A stretch of DNA of 64,000 nucleotides from NCBI GenBank assembly GCA_965240325.2, contig OZ251255.1, forward strand, positions 248,001 through 312,000, in the 5' to 3' direction. This DNA comes from Rebecca billardiae RCC1528. Lineage: Eukaryota; Haptophyta. A model generated the notes under the pieces. It saw only the letters and a list, made by a program, of their open reading frames with translations. It searched no databases and was not told the DNA's origin. The translations under genes were made by a program, and so were the position numbers. Positions within the stretch are counted from its first letter, which is position 1, and the number at the start of each line of letters is the position of its first letter. This document shows, in pieces, positions 43,765 to 54,789 of the stretch.

Positions 43765-44047
43765 GCGACTATACGACGACTGATCAGGCCGTCATCATCG
43801 TCGCACATTGATGATCGTCATATCATACGATAGTCGCTGCGCTGCTCGAAGTCAACTGGTGCCTGCCCAGCGGCCGCGCCCATCACCCCGCGCCGCGCCC
43901 GCGGCGGCCCTGCCACGGCGCGGGCCAGCGCGCGGGCGCCGGTCGCGCCTCCGCGGGCGGGTGCGCGCCCCGCCAAGCCTGCCGACGAGCCATCGTCCAC
44001 CTATACCCCACCACCCAGAACTGGCATCCGTCCGGACCGCGCGCAGC

Positions 44048-44830
44048 CTATGCCTTCGCCATCCACGGCTGCGGCTCCGGGTACGCGCCGTCGCCCCACT
44101 TGTCGAGCTCAATCTCGCGGCCGAGATTTGCGTACGCGTCCGCGGAGAGCCCGGCCTGCACGTGGCCGCGCCAGCGCGCCCACTCGGCCTCGGAGCCCGC
44201 GGCGGCAGCGAGCGCGTGCGCGAACACGCGCGCGCGCGGCATGCCCCCGTGGTGCTTCTCCAGCGTGCGCATCGCAAACTCGATAAAAAAAGAAAGATGC
44301 GCGTCGCCGCCGGCCGCGGGCAGCATGTGGCTGCGGATGGCGAGGGGCATGTTGTGCCCCGCCTTGACAAGCTCGGCCACCTTGGGCATCATCACCTCCT
44401 CCTCCTTCGCCAGGTGCGCCTCGTTCGCCTCGCGGTACGCCGGCCACGCGTCGCGCAGCGTCTTCGCCGAGCGGCGCTTGAGCGCTCGTCCCACCGCCGC
44501 CTCCTTCTCGTGGAGCGCGCGGTGCTGCAGCCGCAGCCCCTTCTCCTTGGCGACGTCGGCGAACTGCTCGTCGAGGAAGGCGAACATCCCCTTCGCGCGC
44601 CCGCGCACGCCGTCCTCCATCGCCGCGTGCAGCCCCTGGAAGCGGAGGAACTCCTCCCACCGCGGGCCGAACGCAGCGAGCGCCGCGCCGTCGTCCTCGA
44701 GCGCGATCGCGTCGTCGAGATCGCGCATCGCGCCGCGGATGACCTCGTGCGAGTTGCGCATCAGCGCGAAGACCTGCGGCCGCGGCTTCTCCGCCGACGG
44801 GGCCTCCTCCGTCGTGCACACGCCGCCCAT
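44048..44830 (-). CDS. Hemerythrin-like (HHE) domain protein, probably N-myristoylated
   Basis: An intronless frame of 260 codons. The HHE four-helix bundle is recognised by the spaced ligands NSHEVIRGAM, QGLHAAMEDG, LQHRALHEKEAAV and EANEAHLAKEEEVMMP, which would hold a non-haem di-iron or oxygen-binding centre. A second helical half (about residues 165-260) has HMLPAAGGDAHLSFFIEFAM. The start MGGVCTTEE fits an N-myristoylation signal (Gly2, Thr6) with a neighbouring Cys5 for palmitoylation, so attachment to a cytoplasmic membrane face is likely; this is inference. ATG 44830 was chosen over upstream in-frame ATGs because of this motif. Function could be oxygen or iron sensing, or redox protection. 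Confidence 0.83.
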   Translation of the reverse strand: MGGVCTTEEAPSAEKPRPQVFALMRNSHEVIRGAMRDLDDAIALEDDGAALAAFGPRWEEFLRFQGLHAAMEDGVRGRAKGMFAFLDEQFADVAKEKGLRLQHRALHEKEAAVGRALKRRSAKTLRDAWPAYREANEAHLAKEEEVMMPKVAELVKAGHNMPLAIRSHMLPAAGGDAHLSFFIEFAMRTLEKHHGGMPRARVFAHALAAAAGSEAEWARWRGHVQAGLSADAYANLGREIELDKWGDGAYPEPQPWMAKA

Positions 44831-45121
44831 GCTGCCCCAGCGTGCGTTTGCGCGCTGCCCGTGCTCGCTGTGGCGGCCACGCCGCTCAGCTTTGGTCGCG
44901 GGACGAGATTCTATAGCTGAACTGCTGCAGTATTCGTGGATATTCCGCCGAATTCGTCGGCGCTGCATGCATCTTGGACCGACCGGGGACAGATGGCGCA
45001 CCGCGCAGCCCGCTGGACCTGGTCGATGGTCGTGACGCTGACGACAGCGGCATTCTTGGCCGCAGCGCAGCCCGGTACTGCCAACGTCAGGAGAGCAGCG
45101 GCGAGCGCACTTGCCGTGCAC

Positions 45122-46570
45122 TCAGCGCGGCCCACAGCGCAGGGGCGGCAGCTGCACCACGCGCTGCGTCGCCGAATACACCACTGGCAGTGCGCCATGG
45201 ACGGCATGGTCGCCCACGCCGATGCCGAGCGCGCCTGACGAGATGCCGCACGCGTGCACGCCGCCGTCCGCCGTGACGTAGAGGGCGTGGCGAGCGCCGA
45301 GAGAGCAGTCGACCACGCGCGCATGCGCGAGGCCCTTCACCCGCTCGGGCAGTGTGCGATCCATTCGGTCCCCCAGCCCCAGCTGGCCGTACTCGTTGCT
45401 CCCAAACGTGTGCACGCTGCCGTCCGCGCACACCACCGCGCTGGAGAGACAGCCCGCGCGGGCGCGCACAGCACGCATGCCGCCCAGTGCTTTGATACGC
45501 GTGGGCACATATCGATGCGCCTCGTCACCGTGTCCAAGCGCGCCCCGAGCACCGTCTCCGAAGGAGTGCACGCCACCCGCTGCGTCCACCACCAGGCTGT
45601 GCCAAGCGCCCGCGCCCACGCGCACGGCGCGCACGCCCGCGAGCGCCTCGATGCGCAGCGGCGTGCGCTGCTCCTGCTGACCACCATGCCCCAACGGGCC
45701 GTAGATGCCATCCCCGCACGAGTACACGGCGCCGCAGGCCGATAGCAGCAGCGTGTGCCGGGCGCCCGTGGCCAGGCCACCCACGCGCACGCCGTCCAGC
45801 GCCTCGATGCGCGTCGGCTCCAGCCGGTCCTCCCTGTCACCGTGGCCGAGCTGCCCATGGAAGTTGCGACCCCAGCTGTACGCCGTGCCGGCGGCTGTGA
45901 GCGCGAGGCTGTGGCAAACGCCAGCGCCTATGCCGACGACGAGCTCCGCGCCCAGCGCCGCCACCTGCACGAACGCCCCTCGCGCAGCCTTGTCGCCCAC
46001 GCCCAGCTGGCCGTACTCGTTGTTGCCGCATGCGTACACGGCGCCCGCCTCGCTCAGCACCAGCAGGTGGCAGCTGCCGGCAGCCACCGCGCGCACATGC
46101 ACAGCCATTACTAAGCCCACGCGTGTCGGCACGAGCACGTGTGCCTCCCTGTTGACCTCGGGATGGCCCAATGGCGCGCCGCACGTGTGCAGGCCGCCGG
46201 TGTTGTCGACAAAGGCGGAAAAGCTCATCTGCGACGATTGGCAAGCAGCGGTGGCGTGCGCGTGCGCGTGCGCGAGCTCGAGCACGCGCTCGCCACCAAG
46301 CAGCTCCTCCGCCCACGTGCGCGTGCCCGCCGGCAGGGTCGCCGGCAGCGCGGCCTCGTGCCCGCGCGCGCGCGCGCGCTCGCGCAGCGCGTGTTCGAGC
46401 GGAGCGCCGCGGAAGAGGCGCGCGGCGGCGTTGGCGGCGGCGAGATCGCGCGTGCCATCGAGGCGGGTGAGAATGCACGCGACGAGCTCAGGCGGCAGGT
46501 CGGTCAGCCGCACGGCCGCCGCCGCCGAGCGCGTCTTGCCACGTGCGCGCGTCGTCGGTGTAGTCGTCAT
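45122..46570 (-). CDS. F-box and RCC1-repeat protein
   Basis: An intronless frame of 482 codons. An F-box lies near residues 20-60 (LTDLPPELVACILTRLDGTR). From about residue 150 to the end there are six to seven RCC1 units with the typical core, for example VYACGNNEYGQLGVGD, AYSWGRNFHGQLGHGD, VHSFGDGARGALGHGD and VHTFGSNEYGQLGLGD, which fold as a beta-propeller. F-box proteins recruit substrates to SCF ubiquitin ligases, here probably through the propeller. The frame stays open upstream into the MUN gene for hundreds of codons, but the promoter gap and the F-box near this ATG argue that they are separate genes. Confidence 0.88.
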   Translation of the reverse strand: MTTTPTTRARGKTRSAAAAVRLTDLPPELVACILTRLDGTRDLAAANAAARLFRGAPLEHALRERARARGHEAALPATLPAGTRTWAEELLGGERVLELAHAHAHATAACQSSQMSFSAFVDNTGGLHTCGAPLGHPEVNREAHVLVPTRVGLVMAVHVRAVAAGSCHLLVLSEAGAVYACGNNEYGQLGVGDKAARGAFVQVAALGAELVVGIGAGVCHSLALTAAGTAYSWGRNFHGQLGHGDREDRLEPTRIEALDGVRVGGLATGARHTLLLSACGAVYSCGDGIYGPLGHGGQQEQRTPLRIEALAGVRAVRVGAGAWHSLVVDAAGGVHSFGDGARGALGHGDEAHRYVPTRIKALGGMRAVRARAGCLSSAVVCADGSVHTFGSNEYGQLGLGDRMDRTLPERVKGLAHARVVDCSLGARHALYVTADGGVHACGISSGALGIGVGDHAVHGALPVVYSATQRVVQLPPLRCGPR

Positions 46571-46788
46571 GCTGTGCGCGCGCCGCGGTCGCTCGAGGGC
46601 GAGGCGGTTGGCCGCTCGAAAACAAAGATGGCGCGTTGTCGGTCCGGACATTGCCGGTCCGGACCTTGGCTGATTGTAGCAGCAGTGCTGACGCGATGAT
46701 GCATGTCTGCATGAGCGGCCCAGCTCGATCTGGCGATTCGTCCACCGCCGCCCCCTGCCCCCTGCGGAACTTGCCTGCAGCCGCGCCC

Positions 46789-49514
46789 TCAGCACCCCTC
46801 CTCGGCGCACGCGCCCAGCGCGTCCTCGTCGTCGCGCATGCCCAACACCCGCAGAAGGTTGGGCCGACTGCACGGGTGCTCGGCCGGCAGAGAGCCCGCG
46901 CCCGCCTGGCCGTGCCGGGGCGTGCGCGGTGGCGCGGGGGCGGCCGCGGGGTGTGTCAGCCAGGAGGGCGCGGGGCGGGTCGAGCGTGCTGGTAGGCAAC
47001 GCGGCAGCGGCGCGGACGTCGCGGTGGCACCGCGCGCACGCGCCGCGGCTGGGCCGTGGCGGCGCGCGCGCGGCCGGCCGGTGCGGCGGCGGACGCGCGG
47101 CGCGGCGCGGCGGCGCGGCGGGCGGCGGCGCGGCGCAGCGGGCGGCGCGGCGGGCGGCGGCGCGGCGGGCGCGTGCGCGCACCTGCAGCTTTGCGACGAG
47201 CACGCTCGAGTCCATCGCCGTCGCCATCACGACGTTGAGCAGCGGGCGCACCACCACCTCCGCCTGCGCGCGGCTCAGCCTGGCGGCCGGCGGCGCCGAG
47301 GCGCGCGGCCGGCGGCCGGCGGCGGCGAGGCGCGCGCGCGGACGCGGGCGCGGTTTGTGGTGCAGCAGTGAGGCGGGCGCGGGCGCGGGCGCGCGCGCGC
47401 GGGGTTCCGCTCGGCGGCATGCCGCGGCGTGGGCGGCGTGCGGCGCGGCCGGGACGCACCGCGCCGCGCCGCCCTCGGCGCCGCGCGCGCCGCCACCCGC
47501 CGGCGTGCGCGCGCAGAACAGCTCGATCAACAGCTCGAGATCTCGCGCAATCTCGGCGTGGTCGGCCGCGCAGAAGCGCAGCTCGGAGACGGACTCAAAC
47601 AGCACGCCCTCGATGGCGCGCACGGCGTGCGTGAGGAGCGCGGAGAGCGCCGCGGCGCACGGCGCCGGCTGCGAGCCCAGCGCCGCGCCGATCTCGCCGA
47701 TCATCTGCACACGCGCCGCGCGACGCGCGCGGCGTCGGCGTCGGCGGTGGCGGCGGCGGCGGCGGCACGGCGCGCGAGCGGTGGCGGCGCGCGGCGGGGC
47801 CGTGTAAGCGCTGCGCGCGCGAAGCGTGCCGGCCGCGGCGCGGCGGCGCGGCGCGCGGCGCGGTGGCGCGCTCGGCGCGGCAGGCGCACGCACCCTCGCC
47901 AGCTCCGGCGCCGCCGCCGCCTCGAGCCCGACGCGCTCCACCGCGCCGCCGCCGCCCGCCGCCGCCGCGCCGCCCGGCGGCTGCCGCTGCTGCCGCTGCG
48001 ACTGCGAGGCCGCAGGTTGGTACAGCTGCGCGCACAGCGGGCCGAAAAGGTCGTGGCTCACGAGCTTGGCGCCGAGCAGCTCGAGGCACGCGGCGCGCGC
48101 GCGCGCGAGCGGCGGCGCGCCGTCCGTCACGCCGCCGCTCGCCGCCGCGCCCGCGCCCGCGGCCGCGTGCTCCGGCCCCGCGGCCGCGCGGTGCAACGGA
48201 AGTGCGCCGCCGAGCGCGGCCGAAAGCGCTTCGCGTTGGCTTCTGACGAACTCGACTGAGGCGAGGCGCACGCAGAGGCTCTCGACGCTGAGCTCGGCGA
48301 GGGCGTGCGCGGGCGCGTGCGAGCACGCGGCCACGATCGCGCCGCGCGCGCGCCGCGCACGCGCCTCCGCGCCGCCCGGCGGCGCGCCGGGCGCGCCGGG
48401 CGCGGCGGCGGCGCGCTCGGCGGCGGACGGCGGCGGCGAGTCATCGTCAGCCAAGCCGGCGGCGCGTGCGTCGGCGAGCAGGGCGGCGCGCACCACCGCG
48501 GGCGTGCGGAGCGCGTCGAGCGCCGCGCCCGCGCCGAGCGGCGGCCGCGCGGCCGCCTCGCCGTACTCCGCGAGCACGCCCTCGAACGCGCACGCCAGCG
48601 CCGAAAACGCGTACCCCTGCGCGCCCTCGGGCAAGCTGAGCGCGCGCACGATGCGCGCCGTCTGCATGAGGCCGCCGACGAGGTCGGCGGCGGACGCGGC
48701 GTGCGCCGCGCGCGGGGAGAGCGGGGACCAGCGCTCGGCCATGAGCGCGCGGCGCGCGGCGCCGCTCACGCGCGCGCGCTGCGCGCCCGCCCACTGCAGC
48801 ACCAGCGGCGCCAGCGTCTCGTCAATCCGGAGCGACACTTTCGGCATGCGCGCGAACGCAGCGTGCGCCGACGGCGGCGGCGCGTGCGCGGACGGCGGCG
48901 CCGCCGGCGCGGACGGCGGCGGGTGCTGGCTGCCGCCGTCGTCCGAGCGCGGCTCCGCGCCAGCTGCGCCGGCTGTCGCCCCCGCGCCCACAGCCGCCGC
49001 CGCCGCCGCCGCCGCCGCCGCGGCGCTCGCGCCCGCCGCCGAGTTGGCACGCGAGCGCGCGCCGCCGCCGGCGCGCGCGCCCGCGAGCGCTCCCGCGCCC
49101 AGCCGTAAGCGACCATGGCCATCGGCGGTTGGGGCGGCGAGGAGGGCGCCTTGGTCGGCCGCGGCGCCGCCGTCCGCGCCGGCGGCGGTGACCGTGCCCG
49201 CCGCCATCGCGCGCAGCTTCGCCTCCAGCGCGCGCAGCTCGAGCACCGCCGAGCCCAGCTGTTTCGTCAGTGCCGCAGTGGGCAGCGTCGTCGCAACAGC
49301 GTGCGCGGCGTGCGCGGCGTGTGTGCGCGCGCACAGCGCGCGCACGTCGCCGCACGCCGGCTCGAGCACGGGCACGAAGTGGGCGTCCTCGAGCTCGAGG
49401 TCGGCGAGGAGCAGCGTGGCGAACCGGCGCAGCGCCTCCACCGAGAGCGGCGGCGGCGGCGCGCCGCCCGCGCCGCCCGCCGCGCCGCCGCGCGCGGGCG
49501 GCCTGGGCGGCGGC

Positions 49515-49549
<35 letters not shown>

Positions 49550-51613
49550 CGACGCGCGCCGCTTGGCCGCGAGCGAAGCTGCGGTCGGCGGCGAGGGCGG
49601 CGGCGGCTTGGCGGGCGAGCCGCCCGGCTCGGCCGCGCCGCTGCTCTGCCGCGCCACCGCGCCCGCCTCGGCCGCCGCCGCCCTCGCCGCCTCCGCGTCC
49701 CGCGCCGCCGCCTCCGCCTCCGCCGCCTCCGCCGCGGCGCGCGCGCGCAGCCGCGCCGATTGCGCAGACCAGGCGCTCACGAGAGCGCCGCGCGTCGCCG
49801 CGACGAAGCGCTCGGCCACGCCCTCCTCCGCCGGCGCGGGCGCGCCCGCCGGCGCGCCCTCCTCCGCCCACGCGCCCGCCGCAGCCGCCGCCGCGGCCAC
49901 CTGCGCCGCCGCCTCCGCCGCCGCCGCCGGCGCCCACCGGCCGCCGCCGCCCAGCCGCGGCTCCGGCGTCGACGGAGCTTCCGGCGAGCGCGCGGGCACG
50001 GGCGTGCGCGGCGGCGAGGGGGCGAGGGCGGCGGAGGCGGACTTGGGCCTCCGGAGCTCGGACGCGCGCGCGCCCTCCTCCTCGCCCTCCTCGCCCTCCT
50101 CGTCCGAGATGTCGTCGTCGTCGCCGTCGGCGTCGGCGTCGGCGGCCGCGCCGGCGCCGCCGGCCGCGCCGCGCCCGCCGCGCCCGCCGCCGCCGCCGCG
50201 CGCGCCGTCGGCGTCGGCCGCCTCGGCCTCGGCGCGTTGGCGCTCCTCGCGCGCGGCGGCGGCGTGCCGCGCGTCCGCGCCGAGCACGTGCGCGATCGCG
50301 TCCGCCAGCGTCGCCGCCTCCGTCGGCGCCACGTGCGCCCTGTAATTCTCGAGGCAGCAGCAGACAGCGCCCGCGGCCGCGAGCGTCGCGGCGCGCGCGT
50401 ACTGCGCAATCTCGACACGGGGAGATCGCGCGGCTGGGACGGGCCAGCGCGGCGCGGCGGCGGCGGCGGCGCGGGCGGAACGCGCATCGTCGCCCGCCCG
50501 GCCGGCCGGCGGCAGCCCGGCCGGCAGCTCGTCAGACGCCGCGGCGATGGACACGAGAGACCGCAGGAGCGCGCCGCCGCCGCCCGGGACGGCGCACCAG
50601 CGCACGGCGCCCGCGGCGAGCGCGCGCAGGAGCGCGGCCTCCGGCAGCGGGTCCGGGAGGGAGAGTCCGGCGCGCACGTGCGAGAGCAGCGCGGTCACCG
50701 GCCCGAGCAGCGCCTCGGGGAGCAGCGCCTCCACGCCCGCCGCCACCGTCACCAAATCGCCGCCGCCGCCGCCGCCGCCGCCAGGGCCGCCGCCGCCGCC
50801 GCCGCCGCCGTTGGGCAGCGCGGCGGCGGTGGTGACGAGCTCGCGCGGCTGGCGCAGCGCGCACGCGCAGAGCAGCCGCTCGTACACCGCGAGCGCGAGC
50901 GGCAGCGGGTACCGCAGCCGCCACGGCTCGCCGTTACTCACATGGGTAAGCGGCCCTATCGCCGCGTCGTGCAACTGACGCACGGCGGCGCAGTACAGCG
51001 CTTCGTCAAAGAGCGGCTGCGAGGGCGCGAGCGTGCGCAGCACGGCCATGTACCGGCGGCGGAGGAGCCAGCGCGCCTCCGCCGACGCCGACGGCGAGAG
51101 CCCGAGCCCGCCGACGCCGCCGCCCGCCGCCGACGCGCCGCTCGCCGAGCGGGCGCGCGGCGACGGCGTCGCGAGGCCGCCGGGTAGACTCGGCTCGGCG
51201 GCGGCGGCGGCGGCGGCGCGCGGCCGGGCGCGGCGCGCGAGCTCGTCGTGCTGCTGCAGCGCGAAGAGCAGCCCGCTCGTGAACACCGTCGTCTGCCGGT
51301 TCGCCCACAGCGCGAAATCAGCATGGCTGCCAAAGTCGGCCGGGCGGCGCGCGAGCAGCAGCGCGAGCCGATACGACAGCGCATGCTGCGGGCGGCCGCG
51401 GCCGGAGGGCGACTCGGCGGGCGCCTGCAGCGCGGCGACGAGCGCCAGGTGCGCGTCCGCGCCGATCCGCATGCACCGCGCGATCTGCGGCACGAGCCGG
51501 CGCTCGGCCGCCGTCAGCCGGTCCTGCGGCACGCAGCACAGGAACGTTTCGTACGCCGCAACGTGCAGCTGCGCGGGCGAGAGGCCGCAGCCATCGCGGA
51601 CGGGCGTGCTCAT
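46789..51613 (-). CDS. MUN-domain protein (UNC-13/PATROL1-like, DUF810)
   Basis: Exons 51613-47894, 47704-47460, 47279-47183 and 46905-46789 join in frame to 1392 codons. The C-terminal half resembles the MUN domain of plant PATROL1 and animal Munc13: IDETLAPLVLQWAGAQRARV, ALMAERWSPLSPRAAHAASA, LVGGLMQTARIVRALSLPEG, then exon 2 LSALLTHAVRAIEGVLFESV with DHAEIARDLELLIELF, and exon 4 RPNLLRVLGMRDDEDA, which fits the conserved C-terminus of DUF810 proteins. MUN proteins tether vesicles and prime SNARE fusion; PATROL1 controls delivery of a proton pump to the plasma membrane. The N-terminal half has partly conserved helical segments broken by long Ala/Gly/Pro linkers. Exon 4 is short and was placed using phase and this conserved end. 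It sits 218 bp upstream of the F-box/RCC1 gene. Confidence 0.75.
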
Positions 51614-52169
51614 GGGCGGGCGGTGCGGGCGGGGGTGCGTGCCCCGCGGGGGGAGGACCGCCGAGGGAGGCTGCGCCGACGGGCGGAGGCGGGCCCCTGC
51701 GGAGCAAGCACTGCTCCGCGGCGCCTTCGTCGCTTGCGGCTGCTGCTGCGCAAGTTCTTGCAGTCGATTGCGCGATGCGCAGTCCGGTCGTCGGCGCCGC
51801 GCGCGCCCGGACGCACGTTCCAGCTCCTGCAGGCGTGCGGTGAGTCAAGGGTGTCGCCTCCCTTGGTGTCGCCGCAGTCCAGGTCCTCGGACCAGCTGCG
51901 CGCGGTCGGGCGGCTGCTGACCACTACAGTTTACTACGCTCACCGCTCAGGCAGGCGAGCTTGACGCCCGTAAGCGGAAAGCGGCCGTCACTCGGCGGCG
52001 ACGTCTGAGCCGGCCTCAGCCTCACTCCTCAGCAGGCTCGTCCGGCCGACGGTACGACAGTCGACACTCGACGACGACAGAGTCAGACCGCGCCGGCCTG
52101 CCGGACAGCGCGAGCGCCGCCGGCGGGCGCTGCACGCGCACGCAGCCGCCGGCACGCGGGCCAAGCGCC
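51614..52169. other. Intergenic region, about 0.55 kb
   Basis: Between the MUN gene start and the end of the glutathione transferase gene. It is the 5' region of the former. No element recognised. Confidence 0.6.
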
Positions 52170-52805
52170 TCACGGGTCCATCGGGTACCCCTTCGCCACG
52201 AGCCGCTCGCGCGCCGGCGCGAGCTCCGCCTTCATCGCCTCGACGAATTTGGCGAGGTGCGGAAAGTCGGCTTTTTTGGGCGGCTCGGCGCCGCCCTCGG
52301 CGGCGGCCATGGTGTCGAGGTGGTCGAAGCGCGAGACGAGGGACGGGTAGACGAAGAAGTCGGCGTACGTGAGCCCCGGCCCCGCGATGCGCCCCGAGCC
52401 GTGCGCCGCCAGCCCGCGCTCGAGCACGCCAAACCATTTCTTGAGACGCTCGCCATTTTCCTTGAGCGGGCCGCCGGCTTTATTCCACTCGCCCAGGATG
52501 TCCTGCATGTTGAGCGCGGCCATCATGGCGTGGGCCTCCTCGGTGGGCGTCGATCCGCCCAGCCCGACCGCCTTGCCCACGTACTGCATGATCGCCGGCG
52601 TCTGCGAGACCGTCGTGCCGTCGGGCGCGCGCACCATCGGCACCGCAAAGAACGGCGTCGCGTCCGCGGGCGCCTCGTCCGGGAGCTTGACCTCGAAGGG
52701 CACGCCCTTGTACTCGAGCATGTAGAGCAGCCCGCACGGCCGGCCGACGAACTGGCGGCACGCCGAGTGGTAGTACAACGTCAGCCCGTCCATCGGCGTG
52801 GGCAT
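52170..52805 (-). CDS. Glutathione S-transferase family protein
   Basis: An intronless frame of 211 codons, the usual GST length. The N-terminal thioredoxin-like half begins MPTPMDGLTLYYHSACR and continues YMLEYKGVPFEVKL, then VPMVRAPDGTTVSQTPAIMQ with the cis-Pro and the Ser-Gln-Thr glutathione-binding turn. The C-terminal helical half includes LTYADFFVYPSLVSRFDHLD, which holds the conserved N-capping/TYADF motif. A Tyr near position 11-12 is the likely catalytic residue. It probably conjugates or reduces using glutathione in the cytosol; the class (sigma/mu-like) is not certain. ATG 52805 is the only sensible start. Confidence 0.88.
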   Translation of the reverse strand: MPTPMDGLTLYYHSACRQFVGRPCGLLYMLEYKGVPFEVKLPDEAPADATPFFAVPMVRAPDGTTVSQTPAIMQYVGKAVGLGGSTPTEEAHAMMAALNMQDILGEWNKAGGPLKENGERLKKWFGVLERGLAAHGSGRIAGPGLTYADFFVYPSLVSRFDHLDTMAAAEGGAEPPKKADFPHLAKFVEAMKAELAPARERLVAKGYPMDP

Positions 52806-53069
52806 CTTGACACGCTCGCGCGAGGGCGGATTGCGGCAAGGGACGGCAAGGCTTGGAGTCCGCGCCCGACGACGGCGGCGACGGCGCCGAACCGAGGCCT
52901 TTCGCGGTCGCGTCCGCCGACTTCAGTCGCCGATGAAAACTCAAAACTCAATCTGCTACGACCTTCACCTAGTTTTGTACTGCACGCTAACAGTCTTTAT
53001 TATTGTAGATAGCGATCTGTCATGTCGTGAACGACGGTTCTGACACTGAGACTCGTCAGTCGAGTCTCG

Positions 53070-54362
53070 TCAACGCGTGAGCGGAGACGACGTGCGCTGC
53101 CGAGGCAAGCAGCTCGGCAAGATGCGCGCGAACGTCTCGCACCCGCTGCCGCAAGTCGGCCCGCACGCTGCTTGCAGCGTGTCGGCAGCATGCGGATGCG
53201 TGCCGCCGGCGGGTCCTGCCCCGCTCGGGGGCGGCGGCGTGCACGCCAGGCGCGCCGAAGAGACGCCGCTCCCCACGCCCGAATCGCCATCATCACGCTC
53301 GATGATGGGCGCCACCACCAGGAACCCGTCGCACATCTCCGACGCCTGTCCCTTCTTGGGGCGTGTGCGCATGCTCTGCTCATACAGCGGGATGGGGGTG
53401 CGCCACCCCGTCGTGTTGTACACGCACGTCAGACGCACCGCGTCGCCGCGGCGCACGAGGAACGGCGCGCCGAGCACGTGCAGCGTGTTTGGGCGCACGG
53501 CCGAGATGCGCTCGACCCGCCCGTCCGTGTGCAGCGCGTCCGTGCTCGCCCCGTACCCCACCACGTGGAAGTGATGGTTCACGGAAACTACCGCGAGGGC
53601 GCTCGCGCGCAGCCGGTCGAGCACGCACGCCACGCACTCCGCACGGCACACCGGCCGGATCTGGTACCGCTCGCGCCCGGGCGGGAGCGTGCGCGCCACG
53701 CTCGGCGGGAGCGCGCGGTCGTTGATGTGCGCCTGCGACACCAGCCGGAACGCGTCGCCGTCCGTGTTGGGCTCAAGCAGGAGCTTGAGGCCGGACCTGT
53801 CCACCGTGTCGAAGCCCGAGGCGGGCCGCCCTCGGTAGTGCACCTCGAGCAGCACGTACGGGTCGAGCGCCTGCGCGTACCCCGGGGGGAAGCGCGTCGC
53901 GATCCCGTCGTGCCAGGTGAGCGGGCAATGGACCTCCTTGCGCGGATCGCCCGCGCACGGGAAGGACCGACCAAAATGGCCAAACGCGGCCACGCTCGGG
54001 CTGCAGCGGCGCAGGAGGATGTGGTGGATGAACGCGAGGTTGCCGCGCGTCCACACCCAGCCCACACGACGCATGGCGGGCGTGTGCGGGTGCACGTCCG
54101 CCTGGGGGAGCCTGATGACGGTGCACATGTACACATCCTCCGAGGGCCCCCCGCGCACTCGGACGGGCTTGGACGGCGTGAGCTCGATCCATCCCGCGAC
54201 CAGAAGCGGCGGCTGCTGCGCCGACGCGTTGACGGGCGCCCCGCCGTGGGGCTTGGCCGCAGCGCCGTGATCGGCAGTGCACGCCGCCCAGACGAGAGCC
54301 ATCATGCGCGCAGCCCGACGGCGCCCGCGCAGCGAAGACATCGTGCGCCGTGTGCGCTTCAA
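53070..54362 (-). CDS. Copper type II ascorbate-dependent monooxygenase (DBH/PHM/MOXD-like)
   Basis: An intronless frame of 430 codons. A signal peptide or anchor (MMALVWAACTADHGAAA) is followed by the two copper domains: VYMCTVIRLP, FIHHILLRRC (CuA His-His), YVLLEVHYRG (third His), NHHFHVVGYG (CuB His-x-His) and SEMCDGFLVV (CuB Met). The pattern matches dopamine beta-hydroxylase and peptidylglycine monooxygenase relatives, which hydroxylate C-H bonds in the secretory pathway; the substrate is unknown. The DOMON domain of DBH is absent. The C-terminal tail is Pro/Gly-rich with several Cys. The first ATG (54362) and 54341 are both possible. The 3' LTR of Copia element 2 ends 101 bp upstream, on the same strand. 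Confidence 0.87.
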   Translation of the reverse strand: MKRTRRTMSSLRGRRRAARMMALVWAACTADHGAAAKPHGGAPVNASAQQPPLLVAGWIELTPSKPVRVRGGPSEDVYMCTVIRLPQADVHPHTPAMRRVGWVWTRGNLAFIHHILLRRCSPSVAAFGHFGRSFPCAGDPRKEVHCPLTWHDGIATRFPPGYAQALDPYVLLEVHYRGRPASGFDTVDRSGLKLLLEPNTDGDAFRLVSQAHINDRALPPSVARTLPPGRERYQIRPVCRAECVACVLDRLRASALAVVSVNHHFHVVGYGASTDALHTDGRVERISAVRPNTLHVLGAPFLVRRGDAVRLTCVYNTTGWRTPIPLYEQSMRTRPKKGQASEMCDGFLVVAPIIERDDGDSGVGSGVSSARLACTPPPPSGAGPAGGTHPHAADTLQAACGPTCGSGCETFARILPSCLPRQRTSSPLTR

Positions 54363-54463
54363 GAGTTCAAGCTCGCTCTGCGGCGCAGGGATGCTGGATT
54401 CAATATGAATCTCAATCGCCTTTCAATGTTTCATTGAATTCATTGAATTCACTGAATTCAATG

Positions 54464-54789
54464 TGTCAAAGGGTGAAGAGAGCGACGGGGCCGTGAGGCC
54501 CGAGGCGTGACGCTGAGGCTCGTCGATGCGAAGGACGAGGAGCTAGGAGTTCGACTCGAGGTGCGGTGAAGCGACACGAAAACTGAACTGCCCTGGCGAG
54601 GAAGGAATCCCGAGCCGTCTAAGACTGTGCTGGAGGCACTGATAGCCATCAACGGGTAAGTCGGGAAAGTGGCCATGATGGGCGCGTGTATGATCCCGAC
54701 TCGATAATGAATGTCGGTGTAGTGTGACGGTTGGTGATCCGGGTGTGTACGCACGGGAGAGCGAGTCCGGGTAACGTTGGATCTTGACA
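54464..54789 (-). repeat. 3' LTR of Copia element 2
   Basis: 326 bp, same sequence as the right LTR by eye. It lies 101 bp upstream of the copper monooxygenase start codon and in the same transcriptional direction. Confidence 0.97.

Noticed and set aside
45122-51613. A single 2163-codon open frame joining the MUN and F-box/RCC1 genes
   Set aside because: It reads through three GTGYG...CAG introns and an intergenic gap. The MUN C-terminus is conserved only when exons 2-4 are spliced, and the F-box follows its own ATG at 46570.
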